A stretch of 10,308 nucleotides of DNA from positions 1 to 10,308 of the forward strand of contig SKKS01000490.1 in assembly GCA_007123625.1 (NCBI GenBank), in the 5' to 3' direction. This document shows positions 1-6,171 of the stretch, one piece after another. This DNA is from Paracoccaceae bacterium (GTDB lineage: Bacteria > Pseudomonadota > Alphaproteobacteria > Rhodobacterales > Rhodobacteraceae). Both the position numbers and the translations under genes were made by a program. How positions within the stretch are numbered: position 1 is the stretch's first letter; every line of letters begins with the position of its first letter. The notes under the pieces were generated by a model that saw nothing but the letters and a program-made list of their open reading frames with translations, was not told where the DNA came from and ran no database searches.

Positions 1-30
1 CACGCGCTCCAGCTTCACACCCCGCGACAT
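1..30 (-). CDS. 5' end of a leftward gene cut by the window edge (unknown, possibly a regulator)
   Basis: Ten codons reading MSRGVKLERV run without a stop to base 1. The start is chosen because a strong GGGAGGGGG Shine-Dalgarno stretch lies 5 bases upstream of this ATG. The alternative ATG 5 bases further upstream hits a stop after six codons. Too little is visible to assign a family. A short N-terminus with 'LERV' is often seen just before the winged helix of GntR-type regulators, and the upstream DNA carries operator-like palindromes, so an autoregulated transcription factor is a reasonable guess, but only a guess. It could equally be an enzyme of the same pathway as the CoA ligase. Confidence 0.6.
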   Translation of the reverse strand, partial: MSRGVKLERV

Positions 31-65
31 CGCATCCCCCTCCCGACATGACTGGCCCGAAATAC

Positions 66-83
66 ATGGCACACCATATGCCA
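66..83. repeat. second operator-like site, near-repeat of the 162-182 site
   Basis: TGGCA (67-71) and TGCCA (79-83) form an inverted repeat with a 7-base spacer. On the minus strand ATATGGTGTGCCA (79-67) matches ATATGGTATGCCA (182-170) at 12 of 13 positions. It lies in the predicted leader of the left-edge gene, 103 bases from the first copy, and could be an auxiliary site for the same regulator. Confidence 0.4.
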
Positions 84-152
84 AACGTACCTCGGATCAA
101 TCCTCGGAACCAGAACCGCGAAGTGCTCCTTGCGCTTCCGGACCCGATCTCG

Positions 153-180
153 ATACCACTAATGGTATGTGGCATACCAT
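153..180. repeat. palindromic operator candidate: three ATACCA/TGGTAT half-sites
   Basis: ATGGTATG (162-169) and CATACCAT (173-180) form a perfect 8-bp inverted repeat around TGG. A third half-site, ATACCA at 153-158, forms a second inverted pair with TGGTAT at 163-168, so the half-sites lie about one helical turn apart (starts 153, 163, 174). This looks like a binding site for a dimeric regulator with cooperative occupancy. It overlaps the predicted -10 box. The protein that binds it is unknown. Confidence 0.55.
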
Positions 181-191
181 ATAAGTGTCAA
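162..191 (-). promoter_or_regulatory. sigma70-like promoter for the left-edge gene
   Basis: On the minus strand a perfect TTGACA (191-186) is followed after 18 bases by TACCAT (167-162, four of six matches to TATAAT). This predicts a start of transcription near 155 and a leader of about 125 bases before the ATG at 30. A perfect palindrome fills the second half of the spacer and covers the -10 box, the usual layout for repression. The promoter is predicted from sequence only. Confidence 0.5.
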
Positions 192-413
192 CAGGAAATT
201 TGTTCCGCCCCGGCTTTCTTGCGAAAGGCCGCGCACGCTCAAGTGATACGTGCGCGCGCGGACACGCATGCCCGCCGTACGCCGTAATTTTTCATCCTGT
301 CAGAGGCTTGCCAAAATGCCAGCCCATGCACTCCGGCCACGCGATCACCCGGGGCGTACGCGCGATGCCGCGCCCGGCATACCTGTCCGGTACGCCTGTT
401 GCGGGCCTGGAGG

Positions 414-1403
414 TCATGGAACCAGAAGGATTTTCCCGCGATGTTCCGCCGCCTCCATCATGGCGTGGGCGCGCGCGGCGTCGTCAAACGACAGCGCAAC
501 ATGCGTGACCGGGCGCAGCTTGCCCGCGCCGAAAAGCGGCCAGACCCGCGATTCGAGGTCGCGCGCCACCGCCGCCTTGAACGCTTCGGGACGCGAACGC
601 AGGGTGGAGCCGGTATAGACCAGCCTCTTGAGCATCACCGGCATCAGGTTGAGCGACACCTTCGAGCCGCCGTTGAATGCCAGCTGGATGATTCGCGCGT
701 CATGCCGCGCGGCCTTGATGTTGCGCTCGACATAGTCGCCGCCGATGATATCCAGGATCACATCCGCGCCCCCGGCCTCGCGGGTAATGGCAACGAAATC
801 CTCGGACTTGTAGTCGATGCAGCGCGTGGCCCCCAGTCCGGTGCAGAACGCGGCCTCCTCGGGTGAGCCGACGGTGGTGAACACCTCCAACCCCATCGCG
901 GCGCCCAGCTGAATCGCGGTCGATCCGATCCCGCCCGCGCCCCCGTGCACCAGAAATCGCCCGCCTTCGGGCAGAGTCTGGTTGAAGAACACGTTGCTCC
1001 AGACAGTGAAGAAGGTCTCCGGCAGGCCGGCGGCATCGGTTTCGGGCACGCCAACGGGAACCGGCAGGCAATGCTCTGCATCGACGGCCACATGCTCCGC
1101 ATAGCCGCCGCCGTTGGTCAGGGCGGTGACGCGGTCCCCCACCGACCAGCGGGCAACGTCAGCGCCCAGCGCAACCACTTCGCCCGAAACCTCCAGCCCC
1201 AGCAAGTCAGAGGCCCCCGGCGGCGGCGGGTAGTGTCCGCGCCGCTGCACCAGATCAGGGCCGTTCACGCCCGCAGCCGTCACGCGGATCAGCACTTCGC
1301 CGGGCGCGGGCACAGGACACGGGCGGGTGCCCGTCACCAGAACCTCGGGGCCGCCGGCTTCGCGCATTTCGATCACGCGCATGGTTTCGGGAAGGGCGGT
1401 CAT
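414..1403 (-). CDS. zinc-free NAD(P)H:quinone oxidoreductase, PIG3/QOR-like MDR family
   Basis: A 329-residue medium-chain reductase of the quinone oxidoreductase/PIG3 type, expected to use NADPH to reduce quinones or enone-like carbonyls in the cytosol. The GroES-like N-terminal half (about 10-130) contains the family stretches AAGVNGPDL (44-51) and GLEVSGEV (69-76) but not the cysteine cluster of zinc alcohol dehydrogenases. The Rossmann nucleotide loop is VHGGAGGIG (152-160), and the C-terminus ends in the typical HRGKILL. The ATG at 1403 has an excellent AGGAGG Shine-Dalgarno (1410-1415) 6 bases upstream. The gene lies 88 bases after the CoA-ligase alpha gene on the same strand and is probably co-transcribed, although a TGGTAT half-site (1462-1467) in the gap leaves room for separate control. 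Substrate unknown; family assignment is firm. Confidence 0.93.
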   Translation of the reverse strand: MTALPETMRVIEMREAGGPEVLVTGTRPCPVPAPGEVLIRVTAAGVNGPDLVQRRGHYPPPPGASDLLGLEVSGEVVALGADVARWSVGDRVTALTNGGGYAEHVAVDAEHCLPVPVGVPETDAAGLPETFFTVWSNVFFNQTLPEGGRFLVHGGAGGIGSTAIQLGAAMGLEVFTTVGSPEEAAFCTGLGATRCIDYKSEDFVAITREAGGADVILDIIGGDYVERNIKAARHDARIIQLAFNGGSKVSLNLMPVMLKRLVYTGSTLRSRPEAFKAAVARDLESRVWPLFGAGKLRPVTHVALSFDDAARAHAMMEAAEHRGKILLVP

Positions 1404-1491
1404 GGAGATCCTCCTGTAAATACAAAATTTCCGGGCGCTTCATGGCGCAACCGGCGGGCGGATACCACCCCGGGGCGCGGTTCGCGGGCGC

Positions 1492-2370
1492 TCAGTCGCC
1501 TGCAAGCGCCTTTTTCACCAGCGGTGCAACGGCATCGGCATCCTCGGCCAGCAAGACCCCGGCATCGGCCAGCTTTTGCGCCTTTTGCGCGGCGCTCCGC
1601 GCACCCAGCATCGCCAGCGTGCCGGCATGCCCCATGCGGCGCTCGGCGGGCGCGTGCCGCCCCACGACCAGCGCGATCACTGGCTTTCCATAGTCGCTGC
1701 CCGCCAGGTATTCGGCGGCTGCTTCCTCTTCGGTGCCGCCGATCTCGCCGATCAGCACCACGGCGCGGGTGTCCGCATCGTCGCGGAACATGCGCAGCGC
1801 ATCGGCAAAGCCCAGCCCGTGCACCGGGTCGCCCCCGATCCCGATCGTGGTTGACTGCCCCAGCCCCAGCGCACTGGTCTGGGCCACCACTTCGGATGTC
1901 AACGACGCCGAGCGCGACACGACCCCCACCGGCCCCGGCGTGGCATCGCGCGTGGACATGACCCCGATCTTGCACAGGCCCGGCGACAGCACCCCTTGCG
2001 AATTCGGTCCCACCAGCACCGACTCCGATCCGTCCAGCGCGGCCTTGACCCGCAGCATATCCAGGACCGGCACCCGCTCGGTCACGCAGACCAGCACGCC
2101 GATCCCGGCCTCGATCGCTTCGATCATCGCATCGGCGGCGCGGTGGGGCGGCACCAGGATCAGGCTGGCATTGGCGCCAGTTGCATCCCGCGCCTCGGCC
2201 ACGGTGTTGAAGACCGGCAGGCCGATATGGGTCGTGCCGCCCTTGCCCGGGCGCACGCCGCCCACGCATTCGGTGCCATAGCGCATGGCCAGATCGGTAT
2301 AGAACGTGCCCGCCCGCCCGGTCATGCCCTGGACGATCACGCGTGTGTCGGCATCAATCAGAATGGCCAT
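1492..2370 (-). CDS. succinyl-CoA synthetase-type acid-CoA ligase, alpha subunit (divergent SucD/MtkB paralogue)
   Basis: The 292-residue alpha subunit of an ADP/NDP-forming acid-CoA ligase. Seen: N-terminal CoA-binding Rossmann domain beginning ILIDADTRVIVQGMTGRAG (3-21), PGKGG (41-45), the conserved GEIGG with its glutamate (E209), and the phosphohistidine loop RRMGHAG with H248, so phosphoryl transfer chemistry should be intact. Odd points: the usual GPNCPG is GPNSQG (121-126), and the usual SRSGTLTYE is SRSASLTSE (152-160), both near the CoA/acid site in known structures. The ATG shares one base with the beta-subunit stop (TGATG), so the two are translationally coupled and should form a heteromer. 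I infer a specialised paralogue of the TCA enzyme acting on another carboxylic acid; malate-CoA ligase (MtkB) is a related possibility. Confidence 0.9.
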   Translation of the reverse strand: MAILIDADTRVIVQGMTGRAGTFYTDLAMRYGTECVGGVRPGKGGTTHIGLPVFNTVAEARDATGANASLILVPPHRAADAMIEAIEAGIGVLVCVTERVPVLDMLRVKAALDGSESVLVGPNSQGVLSPGLCKIGVMSTRDATPGPVGVVSRSASLTSEVVAQTSALGLGQSTTIGIGGDPVHGLGFADALRMFRDDADTRAVVLIGEIGGTEEEAAAEYLAGSDYGKPVIALVVGRHAPAERRMGHAGTLAMLGARSAAQKAQKLADAGVLLAEDADAVAPLVKKALAGD

Positions 2371-3545
2371 CAGGCACCCTTTCCGCTGGCAATGGCGACG
2401 GCGCGCGCGGCGGCCGCGCGCATTGTCGGGGCGGTTTCGTGCGGCAGGCGGCGATCCTTCATGATGCTGCGCGCCCAGTCCGCGCTCTGACCGGCGGCGC
2501 GGAACACGACAGGCACTTTCCGGTCGCTGCGCGAGTAGGCGAAGTTCAGCGCCTCGGCCACGGTGTCGCAGACGGTCATCCCGCCGCCGTGGACATTGAC
2601 CAGCAGCACCTTGACGCCGGGATCGCTGAGCAGCAGTTCCACCCCGCGTGCGATCTGGAAACTGGTGGCGGTGGTGCGGATGTCCATGAAATTCGCAGGC
2701 CGCCCGCCCGCATCGGCGATCATGTCGTTGGTGGCCAGCCCCAGCCCCGCGCCATTGACCACCACGCCGATATTGCCGTCCAGCCGCACGAAGTTCAGAT
2801 CGTTCTCGCGGGCAATGCGCTCGTAGTCGTCGCGCACGGCCTCGCGCGCAGTGGATTCGAATTCGGGGTGGCGGAACAGGGCGCTGTCATCAAGGATCAT
2901 CTTGGCGTCCACGGCCACGGCGCGGTTGTCCGGGGTCAGGATCAGGGGATTGATCTCGACGAACAATGCGTCGTTGCGCAATGCCGCGCGGATGGTGGCA
3001 TCGATCAGCGTGCGCACCGCATCACGCGCGGGCGCTGGCACTTCAAGGCCGTCCAGAAAACCGCTCATGGCCGCATCATCGGCAGCGCCGTCATGGCCCA
3101 GATGCAGGGTGTTGACGATCGAGGGGTCCGCCTGGGCATCGCGCTCGAAATCCACGCCGCCGCGGGTTGATCCCAAAAGCATGGGCCGGGCTGCGGACGG
3201 GTCGATGACGAAGGCCAGATACAGGTTCGCTGCCGAATCGACCGCTTCCTCGACATACACACGCTCGACCGTTTCGCCATCGGCGCCAGTCTGGGCGGTG
3301 ACCAGCCGCGCCCCCAACAGCCGCGCAGCGGCTTCGCCCACCGCGCTGGGGGTAGGCGCCATCACCACGCCTCCGGCCGCACCGCGCCCGCCCGCAAGGA
3401 TCTGCGCCTTGACCGCGAAACGCTCGCTCGACAGGGCGCGGGCGCGGTCCTCGGCTTCGGTCACGCTGCGGGCAATGCCGCCTGCGGGCACGGTGACCCC
3501 GTAGCGTGCAAGGATTTCCTTCGCATGGTATTCCGGAATGTACAT
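2370..3545 (-). CDS. succinyl-CoA synthetase-type acid-CoA ligase, beta subunit (divergent SucC/MtkA paralogue)
   Basis: The 391-residue beta subunit: an N-terminal ATP-grasp domain (about 2-220) and a C-terminal CoA-ligase domain (about 255-385). Seen: EYHAKEIL (5-12), the nucleotide loop VKAQILAGGRGAAGG (45-59), Mg-binding VEINPL (196-201) with DAKMILDD (213-220), and NGAGLGLAT (264-272). Several strongly conserved C-terminal loops are altered: NFLDVGGGA reads NFMDIRTTA (285-293), INIFGGI reads VNVHGGG (316-322), and the RLEGTN-type loop reads RAAGQS (349-354). These loops help shape the acid/phosphohistidine site in the family, so the substrate is probably not succinate. The ATG at 3545 has a GAGAGG Shine-Dalgarno. 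It is the first gene of the ligase unit, 109 bases after thpR, with a promoter and operator candidate in the gap. Confidence 0.9.
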   Translation of the reverse strand: MYIPEYHAKEILARYGVTVPAGGIARSVTEAEDRARALSSERFAVKAQILAGGRGAAGGVVMAPTPSAVGEAAARLLGARLVTAQTGADGETVERVYVEEAVDSAANLYLAFVIDPSAARPMLLGSTRGGVDFERDAQADPSIVNTLHLGHDGAADDAAMSGFLDGLEVPAPARDAVRTLIDATIRAALRNDALFVEINPLILTPDNRAVAVDAKMILDDSALFRHPEFESTAREAVRDDYERIARENDLNFVRLDGNIGVVVNGAGLGLATNDMIADAGGRPANFMDIRTTATSFQIARGVELLLSDPGVKVLLVNVHGGGMTVCDTVAEALNFAYSRSDRKVPVVFRAAGQSADWARSIMKDRRLPHETAPTMRAAAARAVAIASGKGA

Positions 3546-3618
3546 AACGGCCTCTCTCCCCTGCCCCGCATGTGTCGCGCCGTGGCCGCACGGGGGTTGC
3601 CCTGCAGCGCAGGGACTG

Positions 3619-3643
3619 TGGTATACAATACTCCAACGATACC
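3619..3643. promoter_or_regulatory. candidate operator over the CoA-ligase promoter
   Basis: TGGTATAC (3619-3626) overlaps the -10 box, and an inverted partner GATACC (3638-3643) sits in the spacer, about two helical turns away. TGGTAT is identical to the half-site repeated at 153-179 ahead of the left-edge gene. GTATAC is self-complementary and resembles the core of several GntR-type operators. Binding by the same regulator at both sites is inference. Confidence 0.35.
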
Positions 3644-3654
3644 GCCAACGTCAA
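3625..3654 (-). promoter_or_regulatory. sigma70-like promoter of the CoA-ligase operon
   Basis: On the minus strand TTGACG (3654-3649) is followed after 18 bases by TATTGT (3630-3625), immediately after the thpR stop codon. The predicted start of transcription is near 3618, giving a leader of about 73 bases. Spacing and -35 quality closely resemble the promoter at 162-191. A 6-bp inverted repeat (CCCTGC 3600-3605, GCAGGG 3609-3614) lies at the start of the leader and could form a small hairpin. Confidence 0.45.
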
Positions 3655-4227
3655 TCATCCGCTGGCCTCGCGCACTCTGTGATGCGGGGAGTCCAGCGGA
3701 TACTCGGCAAGTACCTCGTAGACCGCTTCGGGCTGGCGCAGGATCGATCGCATCAGCACGAAATGATCGACAGGAAACGGGCCCGCGCTGAACAGCCCGG
3801 CCCCGGCAACGACCTTTTCCAGCCGCGCCTGTTCGATCGCTGCGGGCGCGAACCGGGCCAACGTTACATGCGGCAGGAAGCGCCGCGCGTCCAGCCGCAA
3901 ACCCGCACGCCGAACGGCATGGACGACTTTTGCCTGCAGATGCTCTAGCGCCGGTTCGGGCGCCACAAGCGCATGCAGGTTGTGCGCCCGTCCCCCGCCA
4001 AACAGCCCCAGCCCCTGCAGCCGCAATTCGAAAACCGGCACCACGACCTCCGACAGCGCGTGATGCACCTCCTCCAGCAGCGGATCCGGCACATCGCCCA
4101 GAAATGCCAGAGTCAGGTGCATGTTCCCCGGAGAAACCCGGCGCGGCACCGGCATCGCCATCTGCAGCAGCACAAGCTCGCTGCAAATGGCGGTCGGCAG
4201 GGTCAGGGCAACAAAGGCGCGTGTCAT
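3655..4227 (-). CDS. thpR: RNA 2',3'-cyclic phosphodiesterase (2'-5' RNA ligase family, ThpR)
   Basis: A 190-residue 2H-phosphoesterase that hydrolyses 2',3'-cyclic phosphate RNA ends and can show 2'-5' ligase activity in vitro. Both catalytic HxTx motifs are present: HLTL (37-40, in NMHLTLAFLGD) and HVTL (120-123, in LPHVTLARF), spaced as usual in this family, and the N-terminus RAFVAL is typical. The ATG at 4227 is preferred over the TTG just before it because GGGGG lies 5 bases upstream of the ATG but would almost touch the TTG. It is divergent from the short-chain dehydrogenase gene and precedes the CoA-ligase genes on the same strand, but the promoter after its stop suggests the ligase genes are also transcribed separately. 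Confidence 0.94.
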   Translation of the reverse strand: MTRAFVALTLPTAICSELVLLQMAMPVPRRVSPGNMHLTLAFLGDVPDPLLEEVHHALSEVVVPVFELRLQGLGLFGGGRAHNLHALVAPEPALEHLQAKVVHAVRRAGLRLDARRFLPHVTLARFAPAAIEQARLEKVVAGAGLFSAGPFPVDHFVLMRSILRQPEAVYEVLAEYPLDSPHHRVREASG

Positions 4228-4362
4228 CAAACCCCCGTAGAGTAGTTGCCCTCATCATCCGCGCTTGGGCACCAAACCTCAACCCCGCGCAAAACGCCGA
4301 ATTCCCTTCGCGCGTTCCAGCGGCTAGTCTGGCGCGAAATACCGCAATTGGAGCATACAGGA

Positions 4363-5124
4363 ATGGCCGTCGAAACAGATACCTTGCGCAACAAGACCGT
4401 GCTGATCACCGGCGCCAGCCGCGGCATCGGCGCCGAAGCTGCGCGCGCCTTTGTCAAGGCGGGCGCGCAGGTCGGCATCGCCGCACGCAGCGCCGATTCG
4501 CTGGCCGAACTGGCCGCGGAAACCGGGGCACTGGCCCTGCCATGCGATGTCGCCGACTATGCCTCGGTGGCCGAGGCTGTCGCGCGGCTTGAAGGGGCCT
4601 TGGGTCCGCTGGACGTGCTGATCAACAACGCCGGTGTGATCGACCCCATCGCGCCCCTGACTGATGCCGATCCCGACGACTGGGGGCGTCTGATCGACAT
4701 CAATATCAAGGGCGTTTTCAACGGCATGCGCGCCGCGCTGCCGGGCATGATCGCGCGCGGTGGCGGCACGATCATCACCGTGGGGTCCGGCGCGGCCTAT
4801 AACCCGCTCGAAGGCTGGAGCGCCTATTGCACCTCCAAGGCCGGGGCGCTGATGCTGGGCCGCGTGGCGGATGTGGAGGCGCGCGGGCGCGGCGTGCGCG
4901 TGCTTAGCCTGTCGCCCGGCACCGTGGCCACTGACATGCAGCACCGCATCCGCGACAGCGGCGTGAACGCGGTCAGTCGGCTGGACTGGTCCGCGCATGT
5001 GCCGCCCGACTGGCCTGCGCAGGCGCTGGTCTGGATGTGCACCGCCGACGCCGACGACTGGATCGGGCGCGAGGTGTCGCTGCGGGACGAGTTGATCCGC
5101 AAGCGGCTGGGCCTGACGGGATGA
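4363..5124 (+). CDS. SDR family NAD(P)-dependent oxidoreductase
   Basis: A 253-residue classical short-chain dehydrogenase/reductase. Seen: nucleotide loop TGASRGIG (16-23), NNAG (88-91), catalytic S142 in VGSGAA, and Y155/K159 in YCTSK, followed by the LSPGTVATDM segment after the active site. Basic residues at R20 and R42 favour NADP(H) over NAD(H). The ATG at 4363 is chosen because GGAG lies 9 bases upstream and the protein then begins just before the first strand; an upstream in-frame ATG at 4246 would add 39 residues without family similarity. It is the first gene of a rightward series, and its TGA overlaps the ATG of the next gene (ATGA), implying coupled translation. A weak promoter (TTCCCT 4302-4307, 17 bases, TAGTCT 4325-4330) is possible. 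Substrate not deducible; an acyl or alcohol intermediate shared with the crotonase is plausible. Confidence 0.92.
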   Translation: MAVETDTLRNKTVLITGASRGIGAEAARAFVKAGAQVGIAARSADSLAELAAETGALALPCDVADYASVAEAVARLEGALGPLDVLINNAGVIDPIAPLTDADPDDWGRLIDINIKGVFNGMRAALPGMIARGGGTIITVGSGAAYNPLEGWSAYCTSKAGALMLGRVADVEARGRGVRVLSLSPGTVATDMQHRIRDSGVNAVSRLDWSAHVPPDWPAQALVWMCTADADDWIGREVSLRDELIRKRLGLTG

Positions 5125-5771
5125 TTCTGGACGACGGCCGCGCCCCGGTACGGGTGCTGACCCTGAACCGGACGGACAAGGCAAATGCCCTGACGCCCGA
5201 GATGCTTGAGGCGTTGATCGCCGCCGTGGACCGGGCCGGGAACGAGGACGTGGCCGCGCTGATCCTGACCGGCGCGGGCAAACAGTTCAGCGCAGGTGCC
5301 GATCTGACGGCGGCGCGGGCAGGGCTTGCGACCTCGCCGCTGTGGGAAGCGCTTTCGGCGCGGATCGGGGCGCTGCCCTGCCTGACAATCGCCGCGCTGA
5401 ACGGCACGGCAGCGGGCGGCGCGCTTGGCATGGTGCTGGCGTGCGATCTGCGGCTGGCGGTGCCCGGCGCGCGCCTGTTCTATCCGGTGATGCGGCTGGG
5501 GTTCCTGCCGCAACCGTCCGACCCGCTGCGCCTTGCTGCGCTGGTGGGCCCGGCGCGGGCGCGCATGATATTGCTGGCCGGGGACCGGGTGGATACCGAA
5601 ACGGCGCTGGCCTGGGGGCTGGTGGACCGGCTTTGCCCGCCCGAGGCACTGTTGCAGACCGCGCACGATCTGGCCGCCGATGCCGCGGCCGCAGGGACCG
5701 CGCATATTGCGGCAATCAAGCGCATGATCCCGGCAGCAGAGCAGCTTCCCCCTGGTGGAACCTTGCAGTAA
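5121..5771 (+). CDS. crotonase-superfamily (enoyl-CoA hydratase/isomerase-like) protein, short and lacking both catalytic Glu
   Basis: A 216-residue crotonase-fold protein, shorter than the usual ~255-265. Seen: the first oxyanion-hole segment GAGKQFSAGADL (51-62) and the second NGTAAGGALG with ACDLRLA (94-113), so CoA-thioester binding looks intact. Aligned by eye to mitochondrial enoyl-CoA hydratase, the two catalytic glutamates (rat Glu144 and Glu164) correspond to Gly103 and Val123 here, so ordinary hydratase chemistry is unlikely. The C-terminal helices (about 40-45 residues) that usually close the active site and aid trimer packing are absent; the bases after the stop do not encode them in another frame. 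The start ATG lies within the dehydrogenase stop (ATGA). It may be an isomerase, thioesterase or other crotonase variant, or a degenerate copy. Confidence 0.85.
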   Translation: MILDDGRAPVRVLTLNRTDKANALTPEMLEALIAAVDRAGNEDVAALILTGAGKQFSAGADLTAARAGLATSPLWEALSARIGALPCLTIAALNGTAAGGALGMVLACDLRLAVPGARLFYPVMRLGFLPQPSDPLRLAALVGPARARMILLAGDRVDTETALAWGLVDRLCPPEALLQTAHDLAADAAAAGTAHIAAIKRMIPAAEQLPPGGTLQ

Positions 5772-5781
5772 TGTCCGCCCC

Positions 5782-6132
5782 ATGACCCGCGTAGTTTCCA
5801 CCGCATATGCTCTGGCGCTGGCCGCCGTGTTCGCCCTTGCCGGCGTGACCTGGGCCATGTCGCGCGGGCAGGCGCCAGCGGCGGACGTGGCGGTGATCTG
5901 CTCGGGCGTGGGCGTGGTTGCGGTTATGCTCGATGCCGATGGCCACCCCACCGGCGGGCTGCACCCCTGCCCGGACTGCGTGGCCGGATGCGCGGCGGTG
6001 CCGGTTGGCGGCGCGTCCATTGTACGCGGCGCCGAAGCGGGCTGTTCAAAGGTCATTCTGCCCGCAGACCGCCACACCGAGACCCGCAACCTGCGCCCCG
6101 CCCAGGCGCGCGCGCCCCCGGTCCTGATCTGA
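5782..6132 (+). CDS. small membrane-anchored CxxC protein, DUF2946-like, upstream of PCu(A)C
   Basis: A 116-residue protein with an N-terminal hydrophobic segment (about 9-27, AYALALAAVFALAGVTWAM) that acts as an uncleaved anchor or signal peptide, placing the rest in the periplasm. After it come an ICSGVGVVAVMLDADG stretch and a cysteine cluster HPCPDCVAGC (residues 61-70), suited to metal binding or thiol chemistry. This layout resembles small DUF2946-like proteins found near copper genes, but I cannot confirm the family. It begins 10 bases after the crotonase stop and ends 39 bases before the copper chaperone, so it is likely in the same transcript. The ATG at 5782 is preferred over a GTG at 5755 that would overlap the crotonase gene; neither has a good Shine-Dalgarno. 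Confidence 0.7.
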   Translation: MTRVVSTAYALALAAVFALAGVTWAMSRGQAPAADVAVICSGVGVVAVMLDADGHPTGGLHPCPDCVAGCAAVPVGGASIVRGAEAGCSKVILPADRHTETRNLRPAQARAPPVLI

Positions 6133-6171
6133 GTGTCTTTCAACTTTCCAACATCAGACAGGATCACTTCC

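Larger units (their letters stand above)
31..413. other. 383-base non-coding region with promoter and inverted repeats
   Basis: No convincing gene lies between the quinone-oxidoreductase stop and the left-edge start; the small open frames here have no Shine-Dalgarno sequence and no recognisable family. It holds a sigma70-like leftward promoter (162-191), a cluster of ATACCA/TGGTAT half-sites (153-180), a near-repeat of that site (66-83), and an 8-bp GC-rich inverted repeat (CGCGCACG 230-237 with CGTGCGCG 249-256). That hairpin could weakly terminate the quinone-oxidoreductase transcript but has no T run after it. Confidence 0.6.

Noticed and set aside
231..255. GC-rich hairpin as the terminator of the reductase operon
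   Set aside because: The stem is good (8 bp), but the loop is 11 bases and no T run follows on the minus strand, so it is only mentioned under the intergenic region.
1404..1491. Separate promoter for the reductase gene (TTGCGC, 19 bases, TTGTAT, minus strand)
   Set aside because: The spacing is long and the matches weak; co-transcription with the ligase genes is simpler, although the TGGTAT half-site here is noted.
945..1961. Long plus-strand open frame across the reductase and ligase alpha genes
   Set aside because: It spans two real genes and their gap, is Arg/Pro/Ala-rich, and has no Shine-Dalgarno or family motif.
5760..5900. Possible frameshift at the end of the crotonase gene explaining its short C-terminus
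   Set aside because: Translating the downstream bases in the other frames gives no crotonase-like C-terminal helix, and a real gene starts 10 bases after the stop.
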